From: Spirochaetales bacterium
GTDB lineage: Bacteria; Spirochaetota; Leptospiria; Leptospirales; Leptonemataceae
Direction: 5' to 3'
NCBI GenBank assembly: GCA_024233935.1
Contig: JACKOY010000026.1
Span: forward strand, 1-55,672
DNA: 55,672 nucleotides
The notes below the pieces were generated by a model that worked only from the letters and a program-made list of their open reading frames with translations, was not told the origin of the DNA and searched no databases. Below are positions 8,729 to 16,501 of the stretch, one piece after another (position 1 is the stretch's first letter; every line of letters begins with the position of its first letter). The translations under genes and the position numbers were made by a program.

Positions 8729-8786
8729 AATATCTGTAACTCCTCCTGGCCGGCCACGTCGATCATAGGAGTCCTTTTTTGAAAAT

Positions 8787-10523
8787 ATGAAAACCACCGT
8801 GCCCCCCAGTCCGCTAACTCGCGACGAAGGAAATTCCGCTCGCGCAAACAAGGCGCCGGCCCGCCAGGGCAACCAGGTGCCGCCTGTCCAGGGATTGCGG
8901 CCAGCTGCACTGGCGGTAGCTCTGGTCTCCCTGGGCCTGACGTTGCTTCTTCCAGGCATTGGAGGCATGGACCTGCTGCGGCAGGGCGACGAGGTGATGC
9001 ACATCGCCACCGTTCGGGAGAGCTACGCGAGTGGTGAATTCCTCTTTCCGGTCTTGAATGGTCTGCCCAACTACTACAAACCGCCTCTCCTGTTCTGGGC
9101 CGGGATGGTTTTCGAAGCGCTCTTCGGGCCGGAGCTGTACAGTCTGCGTCTCGCCGCCCTGTTTGCGGCCATTGGCACTGCTCTACTCCTCTTCGTAATG
9201 CTACTGGAGAATGGCGCCCGCGATGTTACCGCCGCTCTGGTGGCGTTACTCTATCTGACATGCCTGGCGACTATGAAGTTCGGCCGCCTGCTGATGATGG
9301 AGCAGCCCATGGCGCTCTGTCTGCTCGCAGTCGGCTTTTTTTTCGCGCGTTTCATCAGGCAGCGCAGGAGCGCGCCGCTCCTCTGGGCAGGATTGTTTTC
9401 CGCGCTCGGCTTTTTCTTCAAGGGTCCCCTCTTTCAGGTTTATAGCGGATTTCTTTTGACCTGCTGGGCCGCGGTGCTGCTTACGAGTCAATCCTTCCGG
9501 CGTGAGCCGTGGGCTGTAATCGCTCGGATCGTTCGGGCAGCTTTGATATTCCATGTGGCGTTGTTGTTGCCGCTGCTCTGGATACTCTTCCTGCTCACCG
9601 GGCCGGAAGGCAATCTCGGAGAGCTGTGGCTCAAGTATTTTTTCGTCATGGAGAATCTGTCCAAGTTCCGCGAGAACAACCAACCGGAGGGGCGAATCCT
9701 GCTCGGCTGGTTGGTGCACACACTGCCGTTTACCCCGCTCTTCGTCCTGGCTTTCGTACGGGCGCTCAAATTGCCCGTAGCTTCAGGGCGCCGATTGGTT
9801 GGCTGGCTGATGATCGTTTGGGTCATGAGCCTGACCCTGCTGCACCTCTTGCCGAATCGCAAGGACGCCTACTACGTTGTGCCCATGCTGCCCTTACTTG
9901 TTGTCGGGGTCGCCCTTACGATCCCACCCGCTCGGGCGCCCTGGCGTCAGCTGACCTGGCTGCAGGCGGCGACTGGCCTTTTCATTTCGTCAGCCTTTCT
10001 ATTTCTCTCGATCGTCCTGAAGGGTCCGTGGCTCCTAATTGGCGGGAGCTTCGCCTGTCTGCTGATTCATGCCGCTCTTGCATTCGGGCAGGGAACTGCG
10101 ACTCCCGTGGGAGCTCTGACACGCATTGCCGCCAGCGGGATTTGCATCAGCACCGTACTGCAATTTGGGATGCTCCCACTTCTCTTTCGACCCCTGTTGC
10201 CCGATGAAGTGAATCCGCAGCTGACAGGCCGCGTGTGTGTGATCAGCCACGAGCCCTGGGACGGATATCAGTACGCTGCGATTCTCCCGGATCGACAGCT
10301 TGCTCACAATGTGCCCGGAACGCCCGACCGCTGCGATCTCGATGGCAACTCGGTCATCGCCTACCGCGCCCCGGACTACGAACCCCCCGCCGATTACGTC
10401 GAGGCGGCCACCTGGACCGTGTGGAGCCCGGAACCGCCGATCGGAAACATCATCCGGGCAGTGACCGATGGTCCTGAAATCTTGCTCGAACCGGTGAGGC
10501 TGTATCAGCCCGCTAACCTGTGA
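8787..10523 (+). CDS. ArnT/PMT-like membrane glycosyltransferase
   Basis: This is a 578-residue polytopic protein with about 11-12 hydrophobic segments. After the first one it has GDEVMH (D68, E69), the acidic pair in the first periplasmic loop of GT-C enzymes of the PMT/ArnT class, then YYKPPLLFW as in ArnT. Such enzymes transfer a sugar from a polyprenyl-phosphate donor to lipid A or another envelope acceptor on the outer face of the inner membrane. The C-terminal part (about 460-578) is soluble. The insertion sequence lies 62 bp upstream, so its expression may depend on a promoter in or next to that element. The stop overlaps a GTG start of the next gene. Confidence 0.8.
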   Translation: MKTTVPPSPLTRDEGNSARANKAPARQGNQVPPVQGLRPAALAVALVSLGLTLLLPGIGGMDLLRQGDEVMHIATVRESYASGEFLFPVLNGLPNYYKPPLLFWAGMVFEALFGPELYSLRLAALFAAIGTALLLFVMLLENGARDVTAALVALLYLTCLATMKFGRLLMMEQPMALCLLAVGFFFARFIRQRRSAPLLWAGLFSALGFFFKGPLFQVYSGFLLTCWAAVLLTSQSFRREPWAVIARIVRAALIFHVALLLPLLWILFLLTGPEGNLGELWLKYFFVMENLSKFRENNQPEGRILLGWLVHTLPFTPLFVLAFVRALKLPVASGRRLVGWLMIVWVMSLTLLHLLPNRKDAYYVVPMLPLLVVGVALTIPPARAPWRQLTWLQAATGLFISSAFLFLSIVLKGPWLLIGGSFACLLIHAALAFGQGTATPVGALTRIAASGICISTVLQFGMLPLLFRPLLPDEVNPQLTGRVCVISHEPWDGYQYAAILPDRQLAHNVPGTPDRCDLDGNSVIAYRAPDYEPPADYVEAATWTVWSPEPPIGNIIRAVTDGPEILLEPVRLYQPANL

Positions 10524-10873
10524 ACATGTCCGGTTATCCCCAAAAGCTGCTGCACTGGAGTCCCATGCTGGCCTTTGCGTGTTTCGTCGTGGCCGTTGTT
10601 TTCTGGAAGTACCTGGGTCCGGAAGATACTGAGCAACCAGCTGGCGGCCTGGATGAAGCTTCGTGTCAGCAAATCTGCGAGCGGTTCAGCTCCTGTGTCG
10701 AGGTGCTCTCCACCTCGCCTCAAATCCAGAGCTACATGCCGGCCGTGGAACGCGGTTGCTTTTCGGGCTGTATGAAGCGCGGCAACGAGTATGTCGCGTG
10801 CTTCGACAATTATACAGAATGCAACGCGATTGCCGCCTGTTTTTTCGCTTTATCGACCGGCCAGGGGCAGTAG
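10520..10873 (+). CDS. Small Cys-rich membrane-anchored protein, unknown
   Basis: The 117-residue protein has one hydrophobic anchor at about residues 12-29. An outward domain with eight cysteines follows, in the pattern C-x3-C-x5-C and later GC, GC, AC, EC, AC. This spacing suggests four disulphides in the periplasm. I recognise no family. It starts with GTG overlapping the stop of the glycosyltransferase (GTGA) or with ATG at 10526. It ends 9 bp before lipB, so it sits inside an apparent operon. Confidence 0.7.
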   Translation: MNMSGYPQKLLHWSPMLAFACFVVAVVFWKYLGPEDTEQPAGGLDEASCQQICERFSSCVEVLSTSPQIQSYMPAVERGCFSGCMKRGNEYVACFDNYTECNAIAACFFALSTGQGQ

Positions 10874-10882
10874 CCTCAATCC

Positions 10883-11530
10883 GTGCGAACCGTCGACATC
10901 AGCGGCTTGCGCCCGGCATGGCGCTATCAGGAGTACCTCGCTCTGGCAGATAAGCTTCGGTCCCGTCGTCGGGAGGTGTTGCTGTTCTGCGAGCATGCGC
11001 CGACAATAACGGCTGGTCTACAGTCACGGCCGGGAAGCCTGTTGGTTTCCCGGGAACACCTGCGCCAGATCGGGGTTGAACTTCAGAATGTACGGCGAGG
11101 CGGGGATCTCACGGCCCACGAGCCGGGGCAACTGGTCACCTATGCCCACATTGATTTGACGCGCAGGGCAATCCCGTTGCGTTCTCTGGCGCCGCTGCTG
11201 CTTGAAGTTACCATGCGCTCTCTTAAAGAAGTCTGGAATCTCGAAACGCAAACGGCGACCGATGCACCTGGCCTGTACCTGCCAGACGGTCGAAAACTGG
11301 TTTCAATCGGTTTGCAGGTGCGACGCGGATTCAGCAGCGATGGCCTCGCGCTGAATGTGACCAACAGCCTCAAAACTTTTCAATTTATTCATCCCTGTGG
11401 GTTTTCAGGTTTGCGCATGGTCAGTCTGAGTCAGCTCGGTTTGGATTGTACTCGCGTTGCTCTTTACAAGCAGCAGTGGGACGAACTCGTGCGGGAGCAT
11501 TTGGGGGACTGGCCGGGCAGTCTTGATTGA
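10883..11530 (+). CDS. lipB: Octanoyl-[ACP]:protein N-octanoyltransferase LipB
   Basis: LipB moves octanoate from acyl-carrier protein to lipoyl domains of 2-oxoacid dehydrogenases and GcvH, the first step of lipoate synthesis. The 215-residue protein keeps the RGGDLTAHEPGQ block (72-83; usually RGGxxTxHGPGQ), catalytic K138 in GRKLVSIG and catalytic C172 in HPCGFSGL. The His-Glu-Pro-Gly variant of the usual His-Gly-Pro-Gly is a mild oddity. The start is GTG at 10883, just after the Cys-rich gene. No lipA is seen in the window. Confidence 0.93.
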   Translation: MRTVDISGLRPAWRYQEYLALADKLRSRRREVLLFCEHAPTITAGLQSRPGSLLVSREHLRQIGVELQNVRRGGDLTAHEPGQLVTYAHIDLTRRAIPLRSLAPLLLEVTMRSLKEVWNLETQTATDAPGLYLPDGRKLVSIGLQVRRGFSSDGLALNVTNSLKTFQFIHPCGFSGLRMVSLSQLGLDCTRVALYKQQWDELVREHLGDWPGSLD

Positions 11531-11564
11531 CAAAAACCGCAGTACCCCGGGCCATGCACGACAC

Positions 11565-11637
11565 GCCCAGATAGCTCAGTCGGTAGAGCAGGGGACTGAA
11601 AATCCCCGTGTCGGTGGTTCGATCCCGCCTCTGGGCA
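11565..11637 (+). tRNA. tRNA-Phe (GAA)
   Basis: A 73-nt cloverleaf can be folded by eye. The acceptor GCCCAGA pairs with TCTGGGC, followed by discriminator A. The D arm is GCTC/GAGC. The anticodon stem GGGGA/TCCCC holds the loop CTGAAAA, giving anticodon GAA. The T stem GGTGG/CCGCC has one T-G pair around TTCGATC. The 3' CCA is not encoded (TGT follows), so it must be added by a nucleotidyltransferase. Confidence 0.96.
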
Positions 11638-11642
11638 TGTTT

Positions 11643-11888
11643 TTAACCCTTCTTCGGAGCGTCGCCGCGGTCCCAGAGCTGCTCGAACTCGTCCCGACTT
11701 GAAGCATCGCATCTTTCCGGCGCGAATAGCTTCTTGACCGGCGGATTGGGATAAAGAGATATCTTGCCGGCTTCCGGAATGGTCGTCAGCATGCGGCGTA
11801 TGCCGTCCGCCCCTTCGATCTCATAGAGAGTGAAGCTCATGCCCTGGCCGGGCACAATCTGTGAAGTCTTGAGATATTTGTAACTCAT
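11643..11888 (-). CDS. Conserved-looking small hypothetical protein
   Basis: This 81-residue acidic/basic protein (MSYKYLKTSQIV... to APKKG) has no membrane segment or recognised motif. The stretch of beta-type residues at 10-50 could form a small sheet. It lies alone between tRNA-Phe and the response regulator, transcribed against both. Normal composition and the absence of a competing frame make it likely to be real, but it could be taxon-restricted. Confidence 0.6.
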   Translation of the reverse strand: MSYKYLKTSQIVPGQGMSFTLYEIEGADGIRRMLTTIPEAGKISLYPNPPVKKLFAPERCDASSRDEFEQLWDRGDAPKKG

Positions 11889-12044
11889 GGAGCCTCGGCC
11901 TCAATATGCCCGCCGATATCGATTGAAGTTAGCATTATTTTGGTCCGGGCGAGAGAATTTTCTTCCAAAATTAGCAGCGTTACAAGGAATCTAGTGTAGC
12001 TCAAGCTTTTATGGCTCGGGTCGATGTACAGGAGTGTTCGATAA

Positions 12045-12536
12045 ATGGAGAAAGGCTATCTCGTTTGCGTGGACGACGAGCCATCCGTGCTGGAGACCCT
12101 GCGCGAGCAGTTGCAGGAGAGCTTTGGCGATACTCATGAAATTGAGATCGCCAATAGCGCGGAGGAAGGCCTGCAGCTGATCGAGGAGATCAGGGGTTCC
12201 GGGGCCATCGTCGAAGTCGTTGTTACGGACCAGGTAATGCCCGGTATGAAGGGAGACGAGTTTCTGGAGGAGGTGCACCGGCGCCTGCCGGACTCGATCA
12301 AGATCCTTCTCACCGGCCAGGCAGGTTTAGACAACGCCATTCATGCGGTAAACTACGGGGGACTGAATCGTTATGTGGAAAAGCCCTGGAATAAGGAAAA
12401 CCTGCGTCGGGATGTCGCCGAGCTTATCGCGCGCTTCAAAGAGAACATCGACAACCAGCGTATGCTCAACAACCTCGAGAAACGTGTTCACGAGCTGGAG
12501 GCGGACCTGGATCGCTTGCGGGGCGCCGACGAGTAG
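12045..12536 (+). CDS. Single-domain response regulator with C-terminal coiled coil
   Basis: The 163-residue protein has a receiver domain with acidic pocket D10-D11, phosphoacceptor D62 in VVTDQVMPGM, T90 in ILLTGQ and K113 in YVEKPW. The KPW motif and the D-Q-V-M-P-G phosphorylation site are typical of receivers of the RpfG/HupR group. After residue 120 there is no output domain, only a heptad-like helix (about 125-160). It may therefore signal by protein contact. No kinase gene is adjacent. The gene for a secreted HEAT-type protein overlaps its 3' end. Confidence 0.9.
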   Translation: MEKGYLVCVDDEPSVLETLREQLQESFGDTHEIEIANSAEEGLQLIEEIRGSGAIVEVVVTDQVMPGMKGDEFLEEVHRRLPDSIKILLTGQAGLDNAIHAVNYGGLNRYVEKPWNKENLRRDVAELIARFKENIDNQRMLNNLEKRVHELEADLDRLRGADE

Positions 12537-13533
12537 CGGCATCCTCGTTTTTACGTTTCTCTTCCTGAGTTCCTTCTCCCGCTTCCCGGCTGCAGCCGAG
12601 GAGGCTGGCGATGCGCGGGCGGCTGCGCTCGATCGGCTGGAGGCTCAAATTCGCTACGCGAATTCTGAACAGCGCAAGTACGCGATCGGTCGCGTATCGG
12701 CCCTGCCCGAGCCAGAACGCCCCCGCTTTGTGGCGCTCGTGCGGGAAACCGCGTCCGGCGATCTGGATCCCGGCGTCAGACAGAAGTGCCTCATGGTTCT
12801 GTCTGAGCTGGAGGACGCGGAGTCGTTGCCCGTCTTCCTGAGCGCGCTAACAGATACCAACCGCGATGTGGTTCGGGCAGGGCTCACAGGCCTGTCAGTC
12901 CTGAAGAAGGTGGAAACCGGTGGCGCCGTGGCTGACTTTGTACGCGCCGAGGACTTCACGGAGAACAATCAGGTTCTGATTCAGGCCATTCGACTCTTGA
13001 TGGACTTAAAGTACACCGAAATCAGCGACTTTCTGGACGAACGCATGGATGATGAGCGGACCCATCCCGAACTGCAACTGTCCATTCTCCTGTACTACGG
13101 CGGCGCCGGAATATCCGGGGCGCGCGAACGTCTGCGGGCCGTCCTGGGCGACGAAGAAGCCGGCGTACAGTCCCGGGCCTACGCCGTAAATTCCCTCGGA
13201 AAGCTTGGCAACACGGAGGACGTGGCCGCGCTTCAGGAAGAACTGGGGCACATTCGGGACATACCGGACGCGAATGAGCGTGCCCGCTTGAGTCCCCTGA
13301 AACTGCAGCTGATCACTGCACTGGTCAGGCTCGGCGACGAAACCGTAGCCGACGAAATACTGGCTGCCGCCCGGGACGATAGCGCAATGGTGCGCTTGCG
13401 GGCCGTACAACAGATTGTGGACGCCCGATTGACCCGCGCGCGTCCGATGCTGGAATACATGTCGGAGCATGATCCGAGCCGATCGGTCAAAGCCGCCGCG
13501 GCTCGAGCTCTTGAGGAACTCGATGGTGGCTGA
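12484..13533 (+). CDS. Secreted HEAT-repeat protein
   Basis: About 349 residues, mostly helical HEAT-type repeats (units such as VRQKCLMVLSELEDAESLP and VVRAGLTGLSVLKK) ending in AAAARALEEL. I chose GTG at 12484. It yields an N-terminal region with three basic residues, a hydrophobic run (about 20-33) and an Ala-Ala-Ala cleavage-like site, i.e. a signal peptide. No ATG, GTG or TTG lies nearer the hydrophobic run. A longer reading from 12373 would only translate the regulator gene in another frame. It overlaps the regulator by 53 bp. Extracytoplasmic scaffold function is inferred from the repeats. Confidence 0.7.
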   Translation: MFTSWRRTWIACGAPTSSGILVFTFLFLSSFSRFPAAAEEAGDARAAALDRLEAQIRYANSEQRKYAIGRVSALPEPERPRFVALVRETASGDLDPGVRQKCLMVLSELEDAESLPVFLSALTDTNRDVVRAGLTGLSVLKKVETGGAVADFVRAEDFTENNQVLIQAIRLLMDLKYTEISDFLDERMDDERTHPELQLSILLYYGGAGISGARERLRAVLGDEEAGVQSRAYAVNSLGKLGNTEDVAALQEELGHIRDIPDANERARLSPLKLQLITALVRLGDETVADEILAAARDDSAMVRLRAVQQIVDARLTRARPMLEYMSEHDPSRSVKAAAARALEELDGG

Positions 13534-14017
13534 AGGCGGCCGAATAGCACGCTGCCTTCGCCCGTTCCCTGTCGGTACCCTGGTCCCTGCCCTGATCGGC
13601 TTGCTGTTATCGAGCGCGATGCTCGCTTCACCCGGAGATCTGGAGGAGGGCGATCAGCGGCTGAGTGGCCTCGCGGCCGACCTGCTGAATGGAGTTTCCC
13701 CGCCGGGCGAATTGCGTCTCCGCTACTCCGGCCCACGGGGGGATTACCTCTCCTTTTATGATCTGGACGGGCACGAAGCGTACTTTCGCTACCGCGAGGA
13801 TCGCTTCGATCGGCGCTCAGAGCGCAAACTGCGCGAGCTGATTCCGGGGCAGGCCTACCTGGTTCGAGGTAGCCTGACCGGCCTTTTGACCGCAGAAGGG
13901 GTTCCCATCTCCCTAACGGCGCCGGCCTGGCGCGATGAACTGGCCAGGGGAAATGTAAGACTCGTGTTCGAATACCAGGGCGTACGGCCCCTCATTCTTG
14001 ACGCTATTCTATATTAA
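13523..14017 (+). CDS. Secreted hypothetical protein
   Basis: The 164-residue protein starts at an ATG (13523) that overlaps the end of the HEAT gene. It begins with basic residues and a hydrophobic segment (about 16-32) ending LASPGD, consistent with a signal peptide. The mature part is rich in beta-type residues (RLRYSGPRGDYLSFYDL, QAYLVRGSLTG) and resembles a small OB-like or beta-barrel domain; this is only an impression. It forms the third gene of the response regulator cluster. No family recognised. Confidence 0.65.
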   Translation: MVAEGGRIARCLRPFPVGTLVPALIGLLLSSAMLASPGDLEEGDQRLSGLAADLLNGVSPPGELRLRYSGPRGDYLSFYDLDGHEAYFRYREDRFDRRSERKLRELIPGQAYLVRGSLTGLLTAEGVPISLTAPAWRDELARGNVRLVFEYQGVRPLILDAILY

Positions 14018-14158
14018 GGACCCGGGACCGGTTACCTCCCTGCAGCATCACCATGATCTATATCAAACTGCTGTCCCGAATGTGCGCACTATCGGAGCCG
14101 GAAAACCACTGGCGTTTCTTCGACCGGATCCGCAAGCTCCCCTCTGGAGCCATGAACC

Positions 14159-15442
14159 GTGCATTGGCAGGAACATTATACGAAGCGTAGCGTAAGCGCA
14201 GCCCAGGCGGTAAGCCACATCGAGAACGGCCATCGGGTGTTCTTGATGGGCAACGCGGCGCTACCTTCCAGTCTCGTGAAGGCGCTCATAGAGCGCGACC
14301 GGGAACTTTCGGAAATTGAGCTGAATCATTTGCTTGTCTTCGGCAAAGACCCTTTTGCCGGATGCCAGGCGCTCCGAAACAACGCCTGGTTTCTCGGGCC
14401 CGGAGTCCGGGAGGCCGTGAAACGCGGGCAGGCCGATTATATCCCGATTTTTTTGAGCGAAATCGCCATGCTGGTCCGTGGCGGCGAGTGGCCTATTGAC
14501 GTAGCCCTTCTGAACCTGAGCCCGCCGGATCGCTACGGATTCATGTCGTACGGAATCGAGACTTCGGTCAGCAAACCTTGCGCTGAGGCGGCTTCCATTG
14601 TTATCGCTCAGGTCAATCGACGCATGCCGCGCGCGATGGGGGATTGCTTTATTCACGTTCAGGATGTCGACTGGTTTGTGGAGGCCGACGAGGACCTCAT
14701 GGAGATACCGGCCGCCCCTCCATCGGAGGTGGAAGCACGAATCGGAGTCCTGGTGGCCGGGCTCATTGAAAACGGTTCCACGCTGCAAATGGGTATTGGT
14801 GGCATCCCCAACGCAGTTCTGGCCAGTCTGGATGATAAAAGCGACCTGGGCATTCACACCGAAATGTTTTCCGATGGGATTCTGCCGCTGCTCGAAAAAG
14901 GAATCATCAATAACCAACAGAAAGGATTCAATCGGGGAAAGATCGTGGCCAGTTTCGCGATGGGTGCCAAAGAGCTGTACGACTACGTCGACGCCAATCC
15001 TATCTTTGACTTTCGGCCCAGCCACTATGTGAATGATCCATACATTGTGGCCCAGAACAACAAGATGGTGGCCATCAACTCTGCTCTGGAAGTGGATCTG
15101 ACCGGCCAGGTGTGCGCCGACTCCATCGGGGACGATATCTATAGCGGGATTGGCGGTCAGGTGGACTTCATTCGCGGTGCCGCCCGCTCTCCGGGGGGCG
15201 TTCCCATCATTGCACTTCCCTCAACCGCAAAGGGTGGCAAGCTCTCCCGCATCAAGACCCACCTGACTCCCGGCGCGGGAGTCGTCACGAGCCGCGGAGA
15301 CGTGCATTACATCGTCACCGAGTACGGATGCGTGAATTTGTTCGGCAAAAACCTGAAGCAACGAGCCGAGCTGCTGATATCGATCGCGCACCCCGACTTC
15401 CGGGATGAACTGCGTCGCGAATCGTGCTGGCTGAATCGCTGA
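14159..15442 (+). CDS. Acetyl-CoA hydrolase/CoA-transferase family protein
   Basis: The 427-residue protein resembles Cat1/4-hydroxybutyrate CoA-transferases. The N-terminal domain ends near 180. The central MGIGGIPNAV at 211-220 is followed by IHTEMFSDG with E235 as the probable active-site Glu that forms the CoA thioester. The C-terminal VTEYGCVNLFGKNLKQRAELLI completes the family signature. It moves CoA between short-chain acids such as acetate, butyrate or 4-hydroxybutyrate; the exact acids cannot be told. The start is GTG at 14159. The 141 bp upstream hold no gene that I can support. It converges with ilvC, six bases away. Confidence 0.88.
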   Translation: MHWQEHYTKRSVSAAQAVSHIENGHRVFLMGNAALPSSLVKALIERDRELSEIELNHLLVFGKDPFAGCQALRNNAWFLGPGVREAVKRGQADYIPIFLSEIAMLVRGGEWPIDVALLNLSPPDRYGFMSYGIETSVSKPCAEAASIVIAQVNRRMPRAMGDCFIHVQDVDWFVEADEDLMEIPAAPPSEVEARIGVLVAGLIENGSTLQMGIGGIPNAVLASLDDKSDLGIHTEMFSDGILPLLEKGIINNQQKGFNRGKIVASFAMGAKELYDYVDANPIFDFRPSHYVNDPYIVAQNNKMVAINSALEVDLTGQVCADSIGDDIYSGIGGQVDFIRGAARSPGGVPIIALPSTAKGGKLSRIKTHLTPGAGVVTSRGDVHYIVTEYGCVNLFGKNLKQRAELLISIAHPDFRDELRRESCWLNR

Positions 15443-15448
15443 AGCGAC

Positions 15449-16453
15449 CTACTTCTGCTTGAGAAATTTCATCATGCCGCGCAATTTCTTGCCCACGACT
15501 TCAATCGGATGCTTCTTTCCGGCTTCTCGCAAGCGCAGGAATTCCGGATAGCCATTCTTTGCTTCCGCAACCCAGTTCTTTGCAAACTTCCCGCCGCGGT
15601 CCTTTTGGATGTCTTCGAGAACCTGCTTCATGCGGGCCTTCACGGACGCATCAATCACCCGCGGACCGCTGACGTAGTCTCCGTACTCTGCCGTGTCCGA
15701 GATGGAGAAGCGCATGCGCTCCAGCCCACCTTCGTAGATGAGATCGGTGATGAGTTTCACTTCATGCAAGCACTCGAAGTAGGCGATGTCCGGATCATAG
15801 CCGGCTTCGGTCAAGGTCTCAAAACCAGTCAGGATAAGGTTGGAAATGCCCCCGCACAGAACAGCCTGCTCCCCGAAAAGGTCGGTCTCCGTCTCATTCT
15901 TGAAATTCGTCTCAAGGATTCCCGCCCGGCCAGCGCCTACGGCGGAGGCATGTGCCAGAGCGCGGTCACGGGCGTTGCCGGTCGCGTCCTGATGGACCGC
16001 GATCAGAGCCGGCACACCGCCACCTTCGGCGTAGACCCTGCGCACCAAATGGCCCGGCCCTTTGGGGGCCACCATATAGACATCAACGTCCTTCGGTGGT
16101 TGTATCAGTTCGTAATGAATATTGAAACCGTGGGAAAAGACGAGGGCTTTGCCGGCCGTCAGATGGGGCGCCACCGACTGCTCGTATATTTCTGGCTGAA
16201 TCTGGTCCGGTGCAAGAATCTGAATCACGTCGGCCCGTTTGCTGGCCTCGCCCGGATCAAAAACCTCGAAGCCGTCTTCGCGGGCGGTTGTCACGGATTT
16301 GGAGTCGGGCCGTAGTCCGATAATGACATGCACGCCACTGTCGCGCATATTCTGGGCCTGGGCGTGGCCCTGGCTACCGTAGCCAAGCACCGCAACGGTC
16401 TTGCCGCTGAGGAAAACCATGTCGCAAGAATCATCGTACAGAATATTCGCCAT
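15449..16453 (-). CDS. ilvC: Ketol-acid reductoisomerase
   Basis: IlvC converts acetolactate or acetohydroxybutyrate to the dihydroxy acid in branched-chain amino acid synthesis using NAD(P)H and Mg. From ATG at 16453 (MANILYDD) the protein has 334 residues, the class I length. It has GYGSQGHAQAQN near 24-35 for the cofactor, APKGPGH, and the metal-binding acidic cluster in ETETDLFGEQ and CLHEVKLI. An ATG-proximal extension to 16480 exists but is not family-like. No other ilv gene is adjacent. Confidence 0.96.
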   Translation of the reverse strand: MANILYDDSCDMVFLSGKTVAVLGYGSQGHAQAQNMRDSGVHVIIGLRPDSKSVTTAREDGFEVFDPGEASKRADVIQILAPDQIQPEIYEQSVAPHLTAGKALVFSHGFNIHYELIQPPKDVDVYMVAPKGPGHLVRRVYAEGGGVPALIAVHQDATGNARDRALAHASAVGAGRAGILETNFKNETETDLFGEQAVLCGGISNLILTGFETLTEAGYDPDIAYFECLHEVKLITDLIYEGGLERMRFSISDTAEYGDYVSGPRVIDASVKARMKQVLEDIQKDRGGKFAKNWVAEAKNGYPEFLRLREAGKKHPIEVVGKKLRGMMKFLKQK

Positions 16454-16501
16454 AAGCGGACAGAGGTCGCGCCACGCCACGGGGTGGCAACCAGAAAACG
16501 A

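Noticed and set aside
11643..11702. ORF covering tRNA-Phe on the other strand
   Set aside because: A tRNA gene explains that stretch; only the gene ending at 11643 beyond it is kept.
12373..12483. Longer start of the HEAT protein at ATG 12373 or 12412
   Set aside because: This would only translate the response regulator gene in another frame and place a signal-like segment far inside the protein.
13998..14195. Small 65-codon ORF before the CoA-transferase
   Set aside because: No SD, no protein-like composition and overlap with both neighbours.
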